Part shown: one piece after another, positions 53,901 to 63,319 of the stretch
Layout: each line of letters begins with the position of its first letter
Numbering within the stretch: position 1 is the first letter of the stretch
Source of the DNA: an uncultured Bacilli bacterium
GTDB taxonomy: Bacteria; Bacillota_I; Bacilli_A; RFN20; DUOF01
DNA length: 64,000 bases
Assembly (NCBI GenBank): GCA_934183255.1
Contig: CAKPSD010000001.1
Location: 372,001-436,000, forward strand
Reading direction: 5' to 3'
Position numbers and translations under genes: made by a program
Notes under the pieces: model-generated
Databases searched by the model: none
The model's input: the letters and a program-made list of their open reading frames with translations, nothing else
Told to the model about the DNA's origin: nothing

Positions 53901-54284
53901 TTAATCATTTTTACTAATCAAGTATTCTTTTGCTACTTCTAATAGTGATTCTATTAAAGTAGGATTTTTTTCTACACTCATTATATCCATTTTTCCATCA
54001 TTTACTCTTAAAAAAGCTACTGGAGAGATATTAATACCTCCTCCACTTCCTCCTCCAAATGGGTACAGTTCATCACTTAGCTCTATATTATAAGCTTTAC
54101 CTGTTTGTTTAGTAGAAAACTCACTTCCACCTGCTCCAAAGCCAAATACTACTTTAGATATAGGAATAATAATATTATCCTCATCTACTCTTATAGGTTG
54201 TCCTACTATTTTACTAACATCTACCATTTTAGTTATATTTTCTAATGATATATCCAATAAATCATTAATGGGATTTTGTCTCAC
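53901..54284 (-). CDS. GerW/YtfJ-family sporulation-associated protein
   Basis: 127 residues, GTG start at 54284 behind GGAGG. VDVSKIVGQPIRVDEDNIII in pieces, ISKVVFGFGAGGSEF, and the Gly-rich FGGGSGGGINISPVAFL loop are the YtfJ/GerW hallmark. In Bacillus subtilis GerW is needed for germination with some nutrients. Overlaps the DUF2953 gene by 20 bases, the same ytfI-ytfJ order as in Bacillus. Confidence 0.88.
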   Translation of the reverse strand: MRQNPINDLLDISLENITKMVDVSKIVGQPIRVDEDNIIIPISKVVFGFGAGGSEFSTKQTGKAYNIELSDELYPFGGGSGGGINISPVAFLRVNDGKMDIMSVEKNPTLIESLLEVAKEYLISKND

Positions 54285-54741
54285 TCTTTTTGCCTCCTAA
54301 TACTTGCTTTAATATTATTCCCATCTTAACATAAAAAATACTTTTAAACTTTATACTCCTTTTTCCTAAATATCTAATGTTATAAGTAAACTCACTATTT
54401 TTCATCATTAAATAATTTTTTAAAACTGCTAGAATAATATTTAAATATCCAAATATTTCTCCTCCATACTCATAATCTAAATTAAGTCCACTCATCTTTA
54501 AATCAATCGATTTTATCCTTATTTTATTTAATAATTTAATCATACTTACTTGCTTTTTAATTTCATCATTATGGTTATTATCAAATAAAATAAGCATATT
54601 TATTTTTATAGTAACTAAATTACTAATCTTTACATACAAGTACTCTAATTCATTCCATATAACTACTTTAAAAGGATAAAAAAGTAAAAACACTATTAAT
54701 ATTAATAAAAGAATTATTAATGTAATTCCTACTTGTAACAT
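54265..54741 (-). CDS. DUF2953 family membrane protein (YtfI-like)
   Basis: 158 residues. One N-terminal membrane helix (3-23) and a C-terminal basic domain; the LNIILAVLKN and IRYLGKRSIKFKSIFYVKMG stretches fit DUF2953. It is the usual upstream partner of the GerW/YtfJ gene, with overlapping reading frames. Role in sporulation is inferred from context. Confidence 0.75.
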   Translation of the reverse strand: MLQVGITLIILLLILIVFLLFYPFKVVIWNELEYLYVKISNLVTIKINMLILFDNNHNDEIKKQVSMIKLLNKIRIKSIDLKMSGLNLDYEYGGEIFGYLNIILAVLKNYLMMKNSEFTYNIRYLGKRSIKFKSIFYVKMGIILKQVLGGKKSETKSH

Positions 54742-54768
54742 AATAAATCACCTATTTATATTATTAAC

Positions 54769-54801
54769 AAAAAAACGGCACTTCATGAGCACCGTTTTTT
54801 T
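54769..54801 (-). terminator. Terminator of the SASP gene
   Basis: On the minus strand ACGGTGC and GTGCCGT pair (two G-T pairs), flanked by A and T runs, 20 bases after the SASP stop. Confidence 0.78.
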
Positions 54802-54820
54802 ATGTTTAATAATTTGGCAA

Positions 54821-55018
54821 TTATTGAGCACGACCTGCCATTTGGTTTTTAGCATAAGATACTAAACGTTTAGTGATTTCACCACCAACTGAACCATTAG
54901 CTCTAGCTGTAGCATCAGCACCTAATTCAACACCAAATTCGTTAGCGATTTCATACTTTAATGGATCTAAAGCTTTGCTTGATCTGTTTGTTGTTGATGT
55001 TTGACTATTTTTATTCAT
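54821..55018 (-). CDS. Alpha/beta-type small acid-soluble spore protein
   Basis: 65 residues. LDPLKYEIANEFGVELGADA in pieces contains the germination-protease site (Glu-Ile-Ala), then TARANGSVGGEITKRLV, the DNA-binding helix of alpha/beta SASPs. It coats spore DNA and protects it. Strong GGAGGTGA site. Direct evidence that the organism is a spore-former. Confidence 0.95.
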   Translation of the reverse strand: MNKNSQTSTTNRSSKALDPLKYEIANEFGVELGADATARANGSVGGEITKRLVSYAKNQMAGRAQ

Positions 55019-55092
55019 GATAATTCACCTCCTGCATTAGTATTTTTTGCAGTATTAGAATTTTTAATCATAAATTTTTTTACATTTATTTC

Positions 55093-56277
55093 CTATAAAT
55101 AATCATTTTCAAATAATTCATCATTAATAATTACTGTATTTATGTTTCCCATTATTTCATCTATTAATTCTTTATAATTAAACTTATTTTCATAGTTAAT
55201 TGCTGTTTCTAAATTAGGTTTAGTAACGGGATTTTTAGGAGTAAAAATTGTACAACAATCTTCAAATGGTCTAATAGATATATCATAAGTATCTATTTTT
55301 CTAGCAATATCAATTATTTCAATTTTATCAAAACACGCTAATGGTCTAATCATTGGATAATTAGTAACATCATTAATTACTTGCATACTATTTAAAGTTT
55401 GTGATGCCACTTGTCCTATACTTTCTCCACTTACTAAAGCCAAGCAATTGTTTTTCTTAGCTACTAATTCACTAATACGATACATCATCCTTCTCATAAT
55501 TGTAATTGCGTATGACTCATCTACATGTTCATAGATTGCTTCTTGAAGTTTAGTAAAAGATATAATATGTAATTTAATATTAGGTTGTAATGCATTTAAT
55601 TTGTGCGCTAAATCATATACTTTTTCTTCTGCTGCTTTACTGGTATATGGGAAAGATGCAAAGTGAATACACTCTATTGTTACTCCTCTTTTCATCATTT
55701 CAAAACACGCTACTGGAGAATCAATTCCTCCACTTAGAAGTACTAAAGCTTTTCCTCCTATTCCAAGAGGATAACCACCTACTCCTTTATGTTTTTCAAA
55801 ATATAAATAGATTCCTTCATTTCTTACTTCAATATTAAATCTCAAACTAGGATTATGAACATCTACTTTTACATCTTTATTTTTTAATATAATTGTAGCT
55901 ATTCTTCTGTTTATTTCCATAGATTCTATTTCAAAAGTTTTATCTGCTCTTTTAGCATCTACTTTAAAAGTATCAAATTCAATATCTTTAATAACTTCTT
56001 CAACTATTTTTTCTAAAGCTTCCATACTTTTTTCCATAAAATAAACAGGTGAAAAAGAAGATATTCCTGAAATCATTTCTAATTTTGAATATAACTCTTT
56101 AGGATCTGTACCATTTAATTCAATATATAAACGATCATATCTATTTATAAAATTTAATTTTTCATTATCTTTTAAAGCATTTTTGACATTTTTAAATAAG
56201 CATTTAATAAAATCTTTTTTATTTTTACCTTTAGTACCTATTTCACCATATCTTATTACAATATACTTATACTCCAT
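55093..56277 (-). CDS. thiI: tRNA 4-thiouridine synthetase ThiI
   Basis: 394 residues. An N-terminal ferredoxin-like plus THUMP region (1-165) with VIRYGEIGTKGKNKKDF, then the PP-loop ATPase VLLSGGIDSPVACFEM, and SGESIGQVASQTLNSM, FEDCCTIFTPKNP. The C-terminal rhodanese domain of the enterobacterial enzyme is absent, as is normal in Bacillota. Adds sulfur to U8 of tRNA and may serve thiamine synthesis. No nifS-like gene next to it. Confidence 0.95.
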   Translation of the reverse strand: MEYKYIVIRYGEIGTKGKNKKDFIKCLFKNVKNALKDNEKLNFINRYDRLYIELNGTDPKELYSKLEMISGISSFSPVYFMEKSMEALEKIVEEVIKDIEFDTFKVDAKRADKTFEIESMEINRRIATIILKNKDVKVDVHNPSLRFNIEVRNEGIYLYFEKHKGVGGYPLGIGGKALVLLSGGIDSPVACFEMMKRGVTIECIHFASFPYTSKAAEEKVYDLAHKLNALQPNIKLHIISFTKLQEAIYEHVDESYAITIMRRMMYRISELVAKKNNCLALVSGESIGQVASQTLNSMQVINDVTNYPMIRPLACFDKIEIIDIARKIDTYDISIRPFEDCCTIFTPKNPVTKPNLETAINYENKFNYKELIDEIMGNINTVIINDELFENDYL

Positions 56278-56311
56278 ATTATTTCCTTTCTTTAAAAAAA
56301 GCCCTAAGGGC

Positions 56312-56560
56312 TTATTTTCTAACTTCGAATTTTAATCTAATTTTCTTGCTATTAAGCTTTGCACTAGCGTTAACAACATCTCTAATTGCTTCTGCTACTA
56401 CACCTTTTTTACCAATTAGCTTTCCAACATCTTTTTCATCGCAATATATTACATAACTTGTTTCATATAAGTTTTCTTGATCCATTAAAACTACTTTTAA
56501 TTTATCAGGCTCTGATACAAGTGGTGTAATAACATCAAGAATAATTTGTTCGTAATTCAT
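56312..56560 (-). CDS. khpA: KH-domain RNA-binding protein KhpA
   Basis: 82 residues, one type II KH domain with the GKLIGKKGVVAEAIRDVV loop (GxxG = GKKG). KhpA (YlqC) works with KhpB in RNA binding and cell division control. Encoded right after rpsP, its usual place. Confidence 0.92.
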   Translation of the reverse strand: MNYEQIILDVITPLVSEPDKLKVVLMDQENLYETSYVIYCDEKDVGKLIGKKGVVAEAIRDVVNASAKLNSKKIRLKFEVRK

Positions 56561-56572
56561 AAGTTATTCTCC

Positions 56573-56845
56573 TTATTTAGATGCTTTTGTATCTTGGAAT
56601 TTCTTCATAACTCCAGCATTAGTTAATAAAGTTTTAACTGTATCTGTAGGTTGAGCACCAACACTTAACCATTTTAAAGCTACTTCTTCATTAATATCAC
56701 ATGTAGCTGGTTTTGTATTAGGGTTATAAGTTCCAACGATTTCTAAGAATCTTCCATCACGAGGATATCTAGAATCTGCTGCAACTATACGATAAAGTGC
56801 TAAGCCATGTCTACCTGTTCTTTTAAGTCTAATCTTAACTGCCAT
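56573..56845 (-). CDS. rpsP: 30S ribosomal protein S16
   Basis: 90 residues from ATG 56845, behind GGAGGG; the frame opens five codons earlier but that region contains the ribosome site. VKIRLKRTGRHGLALYRIV and PRDGRFLEIVGTYNPN are invariant S16 sequence. rimM and trmD, often next, are not adjacent here. Confidence 0.97.
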   Translation of the reverse strand: MAVKIRLKRTGRHGLALYRIVAADSRYPRDGRFLEIVGTYNPNTKPATCDINEEVALKWLSVGAQPTDTVKTLLTNAGVMKKFQDTKASK

Positions 56846-56934
56846 ATATTTTCCCTCCATTTACATGAAGTATTGTATTATATAAAATAAAAAGTGTCAA
56901 GTATTTTTACTTAACACTTATATTTTTTATTTAA

Positions 56935-57246
56935 TTAATGTAATACCTTTTTAGGAGCTTTCTTTAATGCTTCCATTTTTTCAATTGTTTTATGTGGTCC
57001 AAAGAATACTAAATCTTTTTCAAGTACACTTGCATCCTTTTCATAACAATTAGCAAATTCATTAATAAATTCTTTAACTTCTTCTAAAGCATTTTTTATA
57101 TCAGCTTGAAAAAAATAACCTTCTTTATACATTTTATCATATAAATTTATTACATCTTCTTTACTTTCAACTTTTACATCACCAGTAATAACATATTCTC
57201 TCATTTGTTCTAACACATATTCTTCTAAACTAATTTGCTTTTTCAT
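56935..57246 (-). CDS. Unknown small acidic/helical protein
   Basis: 103 residues, helical, no recognised family. Conserved-looking pieces: MKKQISLEEYVLEQMREYV and FFGPHKTIEKMEALKKAPKK. It follows the SMI1-like gene by 18 bases, so both are in one unit. Confidence 0.5.
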   Translation of the reverse strand: MKKQISLEEYVLEQMREYVITGDVKVESKEDVINLYDKMYKEGYFFQADIKNALEEVKEFINEFANCYEKDASVLEKDLVFFGPHKTIEKMEALKKAPKKVLH

Positions 57247-57264
57247 CTAACTTTTCCCCCTTAA

Positions 57265-57933
57265 CTACCTTTTTTTAGCTTTTTTCATTGCTTCTTTTAA
57301 ACCTTTTTTAGCAACTTTAGCACCTAATTTAGCATTTTTTGATTGTCTTTCTTTTTTTAATTGCTTTGCTCTTTGAGTAACACTTTTATGTAAATCATCT
57401 TTCATCTTTTGAATTTCTTTTTTCTCTTCTTCTATTTTCTTATTACTATTTAAAATAAATATATAGAAGATAAATCCTATTAAAGATCCAAATGTCTCAA
57501 ATTCTATTTTTTCATTATTTCTAATATCCATTAATGAATAAGAGGCATCATCTAAGCAATCAACTACTAAAATATAATTTTCAACTTTACCAATAATTAA
57601 ATCGCTTTCAGGAATCTCTATCTCTTTACGGATTTTACTTAAGAAGTTTCTTGCATAAATACTATTGGGATAATCTTTATTAGTAACTGAGAATAGTTCT
57701 ACTCCTACAAAACATCCTCCATTTAAATAACTTAAAAATTCAACATAATTTGCAGGAAGTTCATATCCAAGCTCTTTTTCTATTTCTTCAAGTAAATCAT
57801 AATCATCATCTGTTATTCCCTCATAGAATACAGCGTCTTTGCTATGTCCTATAAGTTTTGCAAATGTTGTAAAGTAGTCTGTACCACTTGTATTATTTAG
57901 TAACTGCGCTAATGAAATTTCTTTTAACTCCAT
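57265..57933 (-). CDS. SMI1/KNR4-family protein with basic tail
   Basis: 222 residues. DDYDLLEEIEKELGYELPAN, then YVEFLSYLNGG is the SMI1/KNR4 fold; these proteins include immunity proteins of polymorphic toxins and regulators. The last 65 residues are a long Lys/Arg-rich helix (KKGLKEAMKKAKKR at the end), unusual for the family, perhaps binding nucleic acid or membrane. No toxin gene lies beside it. Confidence 0.75.
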   Translation of the reverse strand: MELKEISLAQLLNNTSGTDYFTTFAKLIGHSKDAVFYEGITDDDYDLLEEIEKELGYELPANYVEFLSYLNGGCFVGVELFSVTNKDYPNSIYARNFLSKIRKEIEIPESDLIIGKVENYILVVDCLDDASYSLMDIRNNEKIEFETFGSLIGFIFYIFILNSNKKIEEEKKEIQKMKDDLHKSVTQRAKQLKKERQSKNAKLGAKVAKKGLKEAMKKAKKR

Positions 57934-58077
57934 TTAGATTCCCCCGGTTCATACATACTTATTTTATTAATTTATTTAAAAATAATCAATGATAAAGTTT
58001 TTTTTTGCTCATTTTATCTATATTTTTTCTTTAAATTTTGAGAATATGCTATATTATTTTTTAGCGAGGTGATTTAA

Positions 58078-59361
58078 GTGAGTGATTTTATTAATGTAAT
58101 AGGGGCTGGTTTAGCGGGTAGTGAAGCTGCTTATCAAATAGCAAAAAGAGGTATAAAAGTAAAACTTTATGAAATGAGGCCTCATAAAGATGCTAAAGCT
58201 CATCACACAGATAAATTTGCTGAACTTGTTTGCTCTAACTCATTAAAAAGTAATGCTTTAGATAATGCATCTGGTTTAATGAAAGAAGAAATGAGAATGT
58301 TAGATAGCATTATAATTAAATGTGCAGATGCTACTAAAGTGCCTGCTGGTCAATCTTTAAGTGTAGATAGAGAGGAGTTTTCTTCTCTTGTTACAAAATT
58401 AATAAAAGAAAATCCATTAATTGAAGTTATAAATGAAGAAGTTACTAAATTACCTGAGGGAATAACTATAATTGCTACAGGTCCTTTAACTAGTGATTTG
58501 TTTAGTAAAGAAATAAAAAAATTATTAAATGATGATAGTTTGTATTTTTATGATGCAAGTGCCCCTTTAATTGATGCTAATACGATCAATATGGATATTG
58601 CTTATAAAAAATCTAGATATGATAAGGGAGAAGCTGATTATATAAATTGTCCTTTTACTAAAGAAGAATTTTTTACTTTTTATGATGCACTTATAAATGC
58701 CGAAAGAGCACCCTTACATGATTTTGAAAAAGAAAATCATTTTGAAGCTTGTATGCCAATTGAAGTTATTGCTAAAAGAGGATTTAAATCTTTGACATTT
58801 GGTCCTATGAAACCCGTTGGATTAGAGGATAAAAATGGAAAAAGACCTTTTGCAGTGGTTCAATTAAGACAAGATAATAAAGAAAGTAGTTTATATAATA
58901 TTGTAGGTTTTCAAACAAATTTAAAATGGGGAGAACAAGCTAGAGTATTTAAACTTATACCTGGACTTGAAAATGCCTCTATTTATAGATATGGTGTTAT
59001 GCATAGGAACACTTTTATTAACGCTCCTAAACATTTATTACCTACAATGCAACTAAAAGAAAATAATAAAGTATTTATTGCTGGTCAATTAAGTGGTGTT
59101 GAAGGATATATAGAATCTAGCGCTAGTGCAATAGTTGCAGCAATCAACGCTACTAAACTATTAAAAAATGAAGAGTTAGTTACTTTACCTTTAGATACTG
59201 TTATAGGTTCACTAATAAATTATATATGTACTGCAGAGTTAAAATCATTTCAACCAATGAATTCTAATTATGGTGTTTTAAGCAATAAAAATAAAGATAA
59301 AATGGTATTAAAGGATTTATCTTTAAATGCTTTAAGGGAATGGATTAATAAGTATGAATAA
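58078..59361 (+). CDS. trmFO: FAD/folate-dependent tRNA (m5U54) methyltransferase TrmFO
   Basis: 427 residues, GTG start at 58078 behind GAGGTGA. FINVIGAGLAGSEAAYQIA is the FAD-binding start; ELVCSNSLKSNALDNASGLM, YRYGVMHRNTFINAPKHL and FIAGQLSGVEGYIESSAS are TrmFO signatures. Makes m5U54 in tRNA using methylenetetrahydrofolate. The Xer-type gene overlaps its end by eight bases, the common trmFO-xerC order of Bacillota. Confidence 0.96.
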   Translation: MSDFINVIGAGLAGSEAAYQIAKRGIKVKLYEMRPHKDAKAHHTDKFAELVCSNSLKSNALDNASGLMKEEMRMLDSIIIKCADATKVPAGQSLSVDREEFSSLVTKLIKENPLIEVINEEVTKLPEGITIIATGPLTSDLFSKEIKKLLNDDSLYFYDASAPLIDANTINMDIAYKKSRYDKGEADYINCPFTKEEFFTFYDALINAERAPLHDFEKENHFEACMPIEVIAKRGFKSLTFGPMKPVGLEDKNGKRPFAVVQLRQDNKESSLYNIVGFQTNLKWGEQARVFKLIPGLENASIYRYGVMHRNTFINAPKHLLPTMQLKENNKVFIAGQLSGVEGYIESSASAIVAAINATKLLKNEELVTLPLDTVIGSLINYICTAELKSFQPMNSNYGVLSNKNKDKMVLKDLSLNALREWINKYE

Positions 59362-60226
59362 GTTAAATGAATTTCTAACATATTTAGAAGTAGAGAAAAG
59401 ATATTCTATCAATACTATTAATGCTTATAAAAGAGATTTAACTGACTTTAATAAATTTTTAATTAAAGAAGAAATAAAAGAAGTAGATGATATAGCAATT
59501 AAAAATTATTTAGCTAGTTTATACCTTATTAATTTAACTAAAAAAACTATTGCTAGAAGAATTGCATCTATCAAAAGTTATTATAAATTTATTAATAAAA
59601 AATATGGTATTAATAATGAATTTGTAAATAGTGTATCTTCTCCTAAAAAAGATAAACTATTACCTGAATTAATATATAAGGAAGAAATACAAAAAATTTT
59701 AAATTATAACTTTAATGGTAAATTTTGCTATAGAAATAAGGCTATTATTAATTTGCTTTATAGTAGCGGAGTTCGTGTTAGTGAATTATGTAATATAACT
59801 TTACCATCAATAAATCTAGAAGACAGATATTTAATAGTTGTTGGTAAAGGCAAAAAAACTAGAATATGTCCTTTTAGTAGTGATAGTAAAAGAATTATTG
59901 AAAATTATTTAATAATGGAAAGAAATAAAATTGCTAAATGCAATTACTTATTCATTAATAAATATGGTAATAAGTTAACTACTAGAGCAGTTGAAAATAT
60001 TATTAATGAGTTATCAGTTAGATTATTTAATAACAAAAAATTACATCCACATTTATTTAGGCATACATACGCTACTAATTTATTAAATAATGGTGCTGAT
60101 TTGCGTACTGTACAGGAACTTTTAGGTCATAGTAGTCTTAACGCAACACAAGTTTATACACACTTAGCAAATAAAGATATAGAAAACATTTATAAAATTT
60201 CCCACCCACGTGAGCAAACTAATTAA
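59354..60226 (+). CDS. xerC: Tyrosine recombinase (XerC/XerD-like)
   Basis: 290 residues. All catalytic residues are present: Arg141 (SSGVRVSEL), Lys165/167 (GKGKKTR), His233 and Arg236 (HPHLFRHTYA), His259 (LLGHSS) and Tyr268 (QVYTHLA). N-terminal SAM-like core-binding domain 1-90. Genomic position after trmFO supports the housekeeping XerC for chromosome dimer resolution rather than a phage integrase. Confidence 0.88.
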   Translation: MNKLNEFLTYLEVEKRYSINTINAYKRDLTDFNKFLIKEEIKEVDDIAIKNYLASLYLINLTKKTIARRIASIKSYYKFINKKYGINNEFVNSVSSPKKDKLLPELIYKEEIQKILNYNFNGKFCYRNKAIINLLYSSGVRVSELCNITLPSINLEDRYLIVVGKGKKTRICPFSSDSKRIIENYLIMERNKIAKCNYLFINKYGNKLTTRAVENIINELSVRLFNNKKLHPHLFRHTYATNLLNNGADLRTVQELLGHSSLNATQVYTHLANKDIENIYKISHPREQTN

Positions 60227-60299
60227 TTTAGTTTGACATAATGTGTCAAAAAATGTAGAATTAAATTAGAAAAATATTCGTTATAGAAGGTGATGAAAA

Positions 60300-61316
60300 A
60301 TGGCTAAAGTAAAAAATAAAAAAGTTAAAGAATTTACTACTAGAAAAGAATTTATTCCTTTAGCAGAAAGAAAGAAATCACTTCTTTCTTATGACACTCC
60401 TGGTAGAGAGCCTTATTCACCTGAAATAGAAGAACATATTGAATCATATAGAGATCAAATAAGTTATCTTGAATCTTGTAAAAAATCTATTGCTAATGTT
60501 TTTTCATTGCTTGAAAGTGAAAAAAAGAGTGTAACAGATAGTGATGATGAAAATAAACAAAAAGTAAAATTTCCTAATGAATATAAAACATTTTTCTTAT
60601 CTAAGGCACTTATTTTAGCTACTCCTTTTATTTTAGGAGTTGGAACTTATATTTTATCTATTAAAGCTGGAGGTTTTTCTCAATTATTTACCTCTGCTAC
60701 ATTTCCTTCATTCTTTAAGTCTTTACTAGCAGGTGGTATATTTGGTATTTTTGTTGGTGGAGCAGATTATGCAAGAAATAGGCTACTAAATACTGAAAAT
60801 AGAATTAATGAAAAAAAGAAAAAATTTGAAGAAAAAAATAAAAAAAGATTAGAAAAATTAAAACAACCTAGAAAATCAATTTTATTTTCTATTCATGATA
60901 AAGTAGAAAAAAGAAGGCTTGCATTAGCACGTATGACATATGATGTTGAAAAAGAATTAGATCATATAATTGCCGGTGATCCATCATTCTTTATAAAAGA
61001 TGGTAAATTAAAAGATTGTTTTAGTTTTTTGCCAAGAAGAAAGAAAAAAGGATTACTTAATGCTTTAAAGGAAATACAAATAAGAAATGATAAATTAGAT
61101 GCTTTATCTGTAATAGCTGATGAAATTAAAGAAGAGGAAGTTTTAAGAGCTAGTAGAAGAGTTGAAAAAGAAGTTACTCTTACTACTTCAGAAGTTAAAA
61201 ATAATGAAGTTCGTGAATTCACAGCAGAGTTTTCTCGCCCTTTAACTAGAAAAGATCAAGAAGAAGATATTGCTAAATTAAAAGAAGAATTCAAAAAGAA
61301 TAAGAGTAAAAAATAA
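60300..61316 (+). CDS. Unknown membrane protein with basic coiled tails
   Basis: 338 residues. Charged N-terminus, two membrane helices (about 103-123 and 140-158, SLLAGGIFGIFVGGADYA), then a very Lys/Arg/Glu-rich cytoplasmic region with RASRRVEKEV. No recognised family. Starts behind AGGTGATG, ends before a clear terminator, so monocistronic. Confidence 0.55.
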   Translation: MAKVKNKKVKEFTTRKEFIPLAERKKSLLSYDTPGREPYSPEIEEHIESYRDQISYLESCKKSIANVFSLLESEKKSVTDSDDENKQKVKFPNEYKTFFLSKALILATPFILGVGTYILSIKAGGFSQLFTSATFPSFFKSLLAGGIFGIFVGGADYARNRLLNTENRINEKKKKFEEKNKKRLEKLKQPRKSILFSIHDKVEKRRLALARMTYDVEKELDHIIAGDPSFFIKDGKLKDCFSFLPRRKKKGLLNALKEIQIRNDKLDALSVIADEIKEEEVLRASRRVEKEVTLTTSEVKNNEVREFTAEFSRPLTRKDQEEDIAKLKEEFKKNKSKK

Positions 61317-61330
61317 AGATAATTAACCAA

Positions 61331-61373
61331 AAGCAACTTACTTACATAATATATTGTATTAAGTTGTTTTTTT
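61331..61373 (+). terminator. Rho-independent terminator
   Basis: CAACTTA and TAAGTTG pair across an 18-base loop, followed by TTTTTTT. Confidence 0.75.
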
Positions 61374-61442
61374 ATTTCTCTAATCTTTTATTAACACAAA
61401 TAAGGCTTGTGAATAAAATATATTAGATAGGAGGTGTAATAA

Positions 61443-61631
61443 ATGTATTACTATGGAAATGGATATGGAGGAGCTCCAATGACTGGAGGATATTATCCAT
61501 ACGCACCTTACCCAGCTCAAAATAATGCTGGTAGTTTATGGGCTATAGTTTTAGTAATCTTTATACTATTTGTAATCATTGGCTGTGGTTGGGGTGGTAG
61601 AGGAGTAGGAAACTGGGGCGGATGTTGCTAG
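61443..61631 (+). CDS. YjcZ-family Gly-rich small membrane protein
   Basis: 62 residues. N-terminal Gly/Tyr/Pro-rich region (GYGGAPMTGGYYPYAPYPAQ), one membrane helix (SLWAIVLVIFILFVIIG), and a Gly/Trp/Cys-rich tail ending GGCC. Layout matches YjcZ-type sporulation-associated peptides of Bacillus. Strong AGGAGGTG site. Confidence 0.75.
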   Translation: MYYYGNGYGGAPMTGGYYPYAPYPAQNNAGSLWAIVLVIFILFVIIGCGWGGRGVGNWGGCC

Positions 61632-61657
61632 TTTTCTTACACTCTTGATAGTATTCT

Positions 61658-61680
61658 AGGAGGAATTTATCCTCCTTTTG
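61658..61680 (+). terminator. Rho-independent terminator
   Basis: AGGAGG and CCTCCT flank a seven-base loop and are followed by TTTTG; lies after the YjcZ-like gene. Confidence 0.7.
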
Positions 61681-61756
61681 TATTTTTTTGGACAAATGGT
61701 TTTGAATGTCAAATTAAAAATGATATACTCTTTTTGGAAAGAGGTGTATTTATAAA

Positions 61757-62611
61757 ATGAAAATAGCAATAAGTTCAGATTCAACTTGCGCAATATCTCA
61801 AGCAGAAGCTAAAGAGATGGGAATATACATTTTACCATTAAATGTTATTGTTGATGGCAAAGAATATCATGATGATGTGACTATTCATCAAAAGGAATTA
61901 AACAAGATGATGAGAGGAGGAAGTAAAATTCAAACTTCTACTCCTACTCCTGTAGAAATAGAAAATTATTTCAATAAAATTTTTGAAAAAGGTTATGAAA
62001 AAATTATTCACTTTACTATATCTAGCAAATTATCTAGCATGAATAATTTGTTTAATTTAACATGTAAGAATTTATATGGAGATAAAGTTGTTGTTATCGA
62101 CTCATTAGGTGTTTGTTCATTTATGGGAAATCTTGTTAGAAGAGCTAAAAGACTTGCTGATGAAGGTAAAAGCGTTGAAGAAATAGTTACTAATGTAAAT
62201 AAGTATATTAATAAAGATGAAATATTCTTTGTTCCTGAAAGTCTTACATTCTTAAAAAATGGTGGTAGAGTATCACCTACAGTTGCTTTAATTGGAAATA
62301 TGCTAGGAATAAAACCTTTCTTAAAATTCCATGATGGAGAAATTTTAAAGCAAGGAACTGTAAGAACATACAAAAAAGCATTCAATGAAATGATTGAAAT
62401 TTATAAAGCTATGGATTTAAGTCCAAATGAATATGAATTTCATGTTGTAGAATTTGATTCTAATGATGCTGCAGATGAAGTAATAAAAATGCTTCAAGAT
62501 GCATTCCCTGGCTTCAACATTGAAAGAACTCCTATTTCAATAAATGTATGTGCACATGCAGGACCTGGTACAATTGGTTTTGGTAGATGTACTAGATATG
62601 ACATTGATTAA
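61757..62611 (+). CDS. DegV family fatty-acid-binding protein
   Basis: 284 residues. KIAISSDSTCAISQAEAKEM, VDGKEYHDD, TSTPTPVEIENYF, VIDSLGVCSFMG, FLKNGGRVSPTVALIG and NVCAHAGPGTIGFG are DegV/FakB signatures. FakB proteins present fatty acids to the FakA kinase; no fakA gene is nearby. Start behind AGAGGTG. Confidence 0.92.
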   Translation: MKIAISSDSTCAISQAEAKEMGIYILPLNVIVDGKEYHDDVTIHQKELNKMMRGGSKIQTSTPTPVEIENYFNKIFEKGYEKIIHFTISSKLSSMNNLFNLTCKNLYGDKVVVIDSLGVCSFMGNLVRRAKRLADEGKSVEEIVTNVNKYINKDEIFFVPESLTFLKNGGRVSPTVALIGNMLGIKPFLKFHDGEILKQGTVRTYKKAFNEMIEIYKAMDLSPNEYEFHVVEFDSNDAADEVIKMLQDAFPGFNIERTPISINVCAHAGPGTIGFGRCTRYDID

Positions 62612-62632
62612 TAATTAATTAAATATGTATTA

Positions 62633-62668
62633 AAAAAGGAATTTCTTATTTGAAATTCCTTTTCTTTT
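62633..62668. terminator. Bidirectional terminator
   Basis: AAAAGGAATTTC pairs perfectly with GAAATTCCTTTT; it separates degV from the convergent gene. Confidence 0.88.
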
Positions 62669-63203
62669 ACTCACTAATTTTATATCTATCAAATCTTACT
62701 AATTTCCAAGTAAAATAATTTCCTTTTTCCATATCTTTTACAAATACTACTATACCTTTTTCTTTTTGATTTACTTCTTCACCATTTAATTTATAACTAA
62801 TATCAGCATCTATTAAATAGTTCATATATCTACCTTCATTTTCTAAATCACATTTAGGAGTATAGTTTTCAAATGAATTAGCAAAATAGCATTGATATTT
62901 ACCATTTCCAAATACTTCTGTTTTAGTAATTTTAAATTTAAAATCACTCGTTCCTTCAAAGTAATAATTATTATCTAAAGTTTTTACAAAGTTATCATAT
63001 AATACATCATTGTTACTATTAGCAACAAAGTTTTTTATTGCTTCTTCATTGTTTTCATTAACTACTTTTGCAAAATATTTCATAGTTATTTTAGATGTAA
63101 CAATTTTATCTCTTTTAGTATATATAACTCCTGATCCTACTAAAAGAAATGCTATTATTAATACAAGTGCTATTTTCCATACAATATTTAAAGTCTTTTT
63201 CAT
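62667..63203 (-). CDS. Unknown membrane-anchored extracytoplasmic protein
   Basis: 178 residues. Basic N-terminus, one membrane helix (11-29), then an extracellular domain with an NTF2-like feel (FAKVVNENNEEAIKNFVANS) and a FTWKLVRFDRYKI C-terminal strand. No lipobox. No family recognised with confidence. Confidence 0.55.
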   Translation of the reverse strand: MKKTLNIVWKIALVLIIAFLLVGSGVIYTKRDKIVTSKITMKYFAKVVNENNEEAIKNFVANSNNDVLYDNFVKTLDNNYYFEGTSDFKFKITKTEVFGNGKYQCYFANSFENYTPKCDLENEGRYMNYLIDADISYKLNGEEVNQKEKGIVVFVKDMEKGNYFTWKLVRFDRYKISE

Positions 63204-63319
63204 TACTATACACCTCTATTTTAGTATAGCAAACTCTTTTTCACTTACAAATAATTTTAAGATAATATTGAGAGATTTTTATTTCTGGTATATACTAATT
63301 TAGTAAAGGATTTGATCAT

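Noticed and set aside
59354..60226. Integrase of an element ending near the tRNA genes
   Set aside because: The gene overlaps trmFO in the conserved chromosomal order and is 10 kb from the tRNA cluster, so a housekeeping Xer recombinase is more likely.
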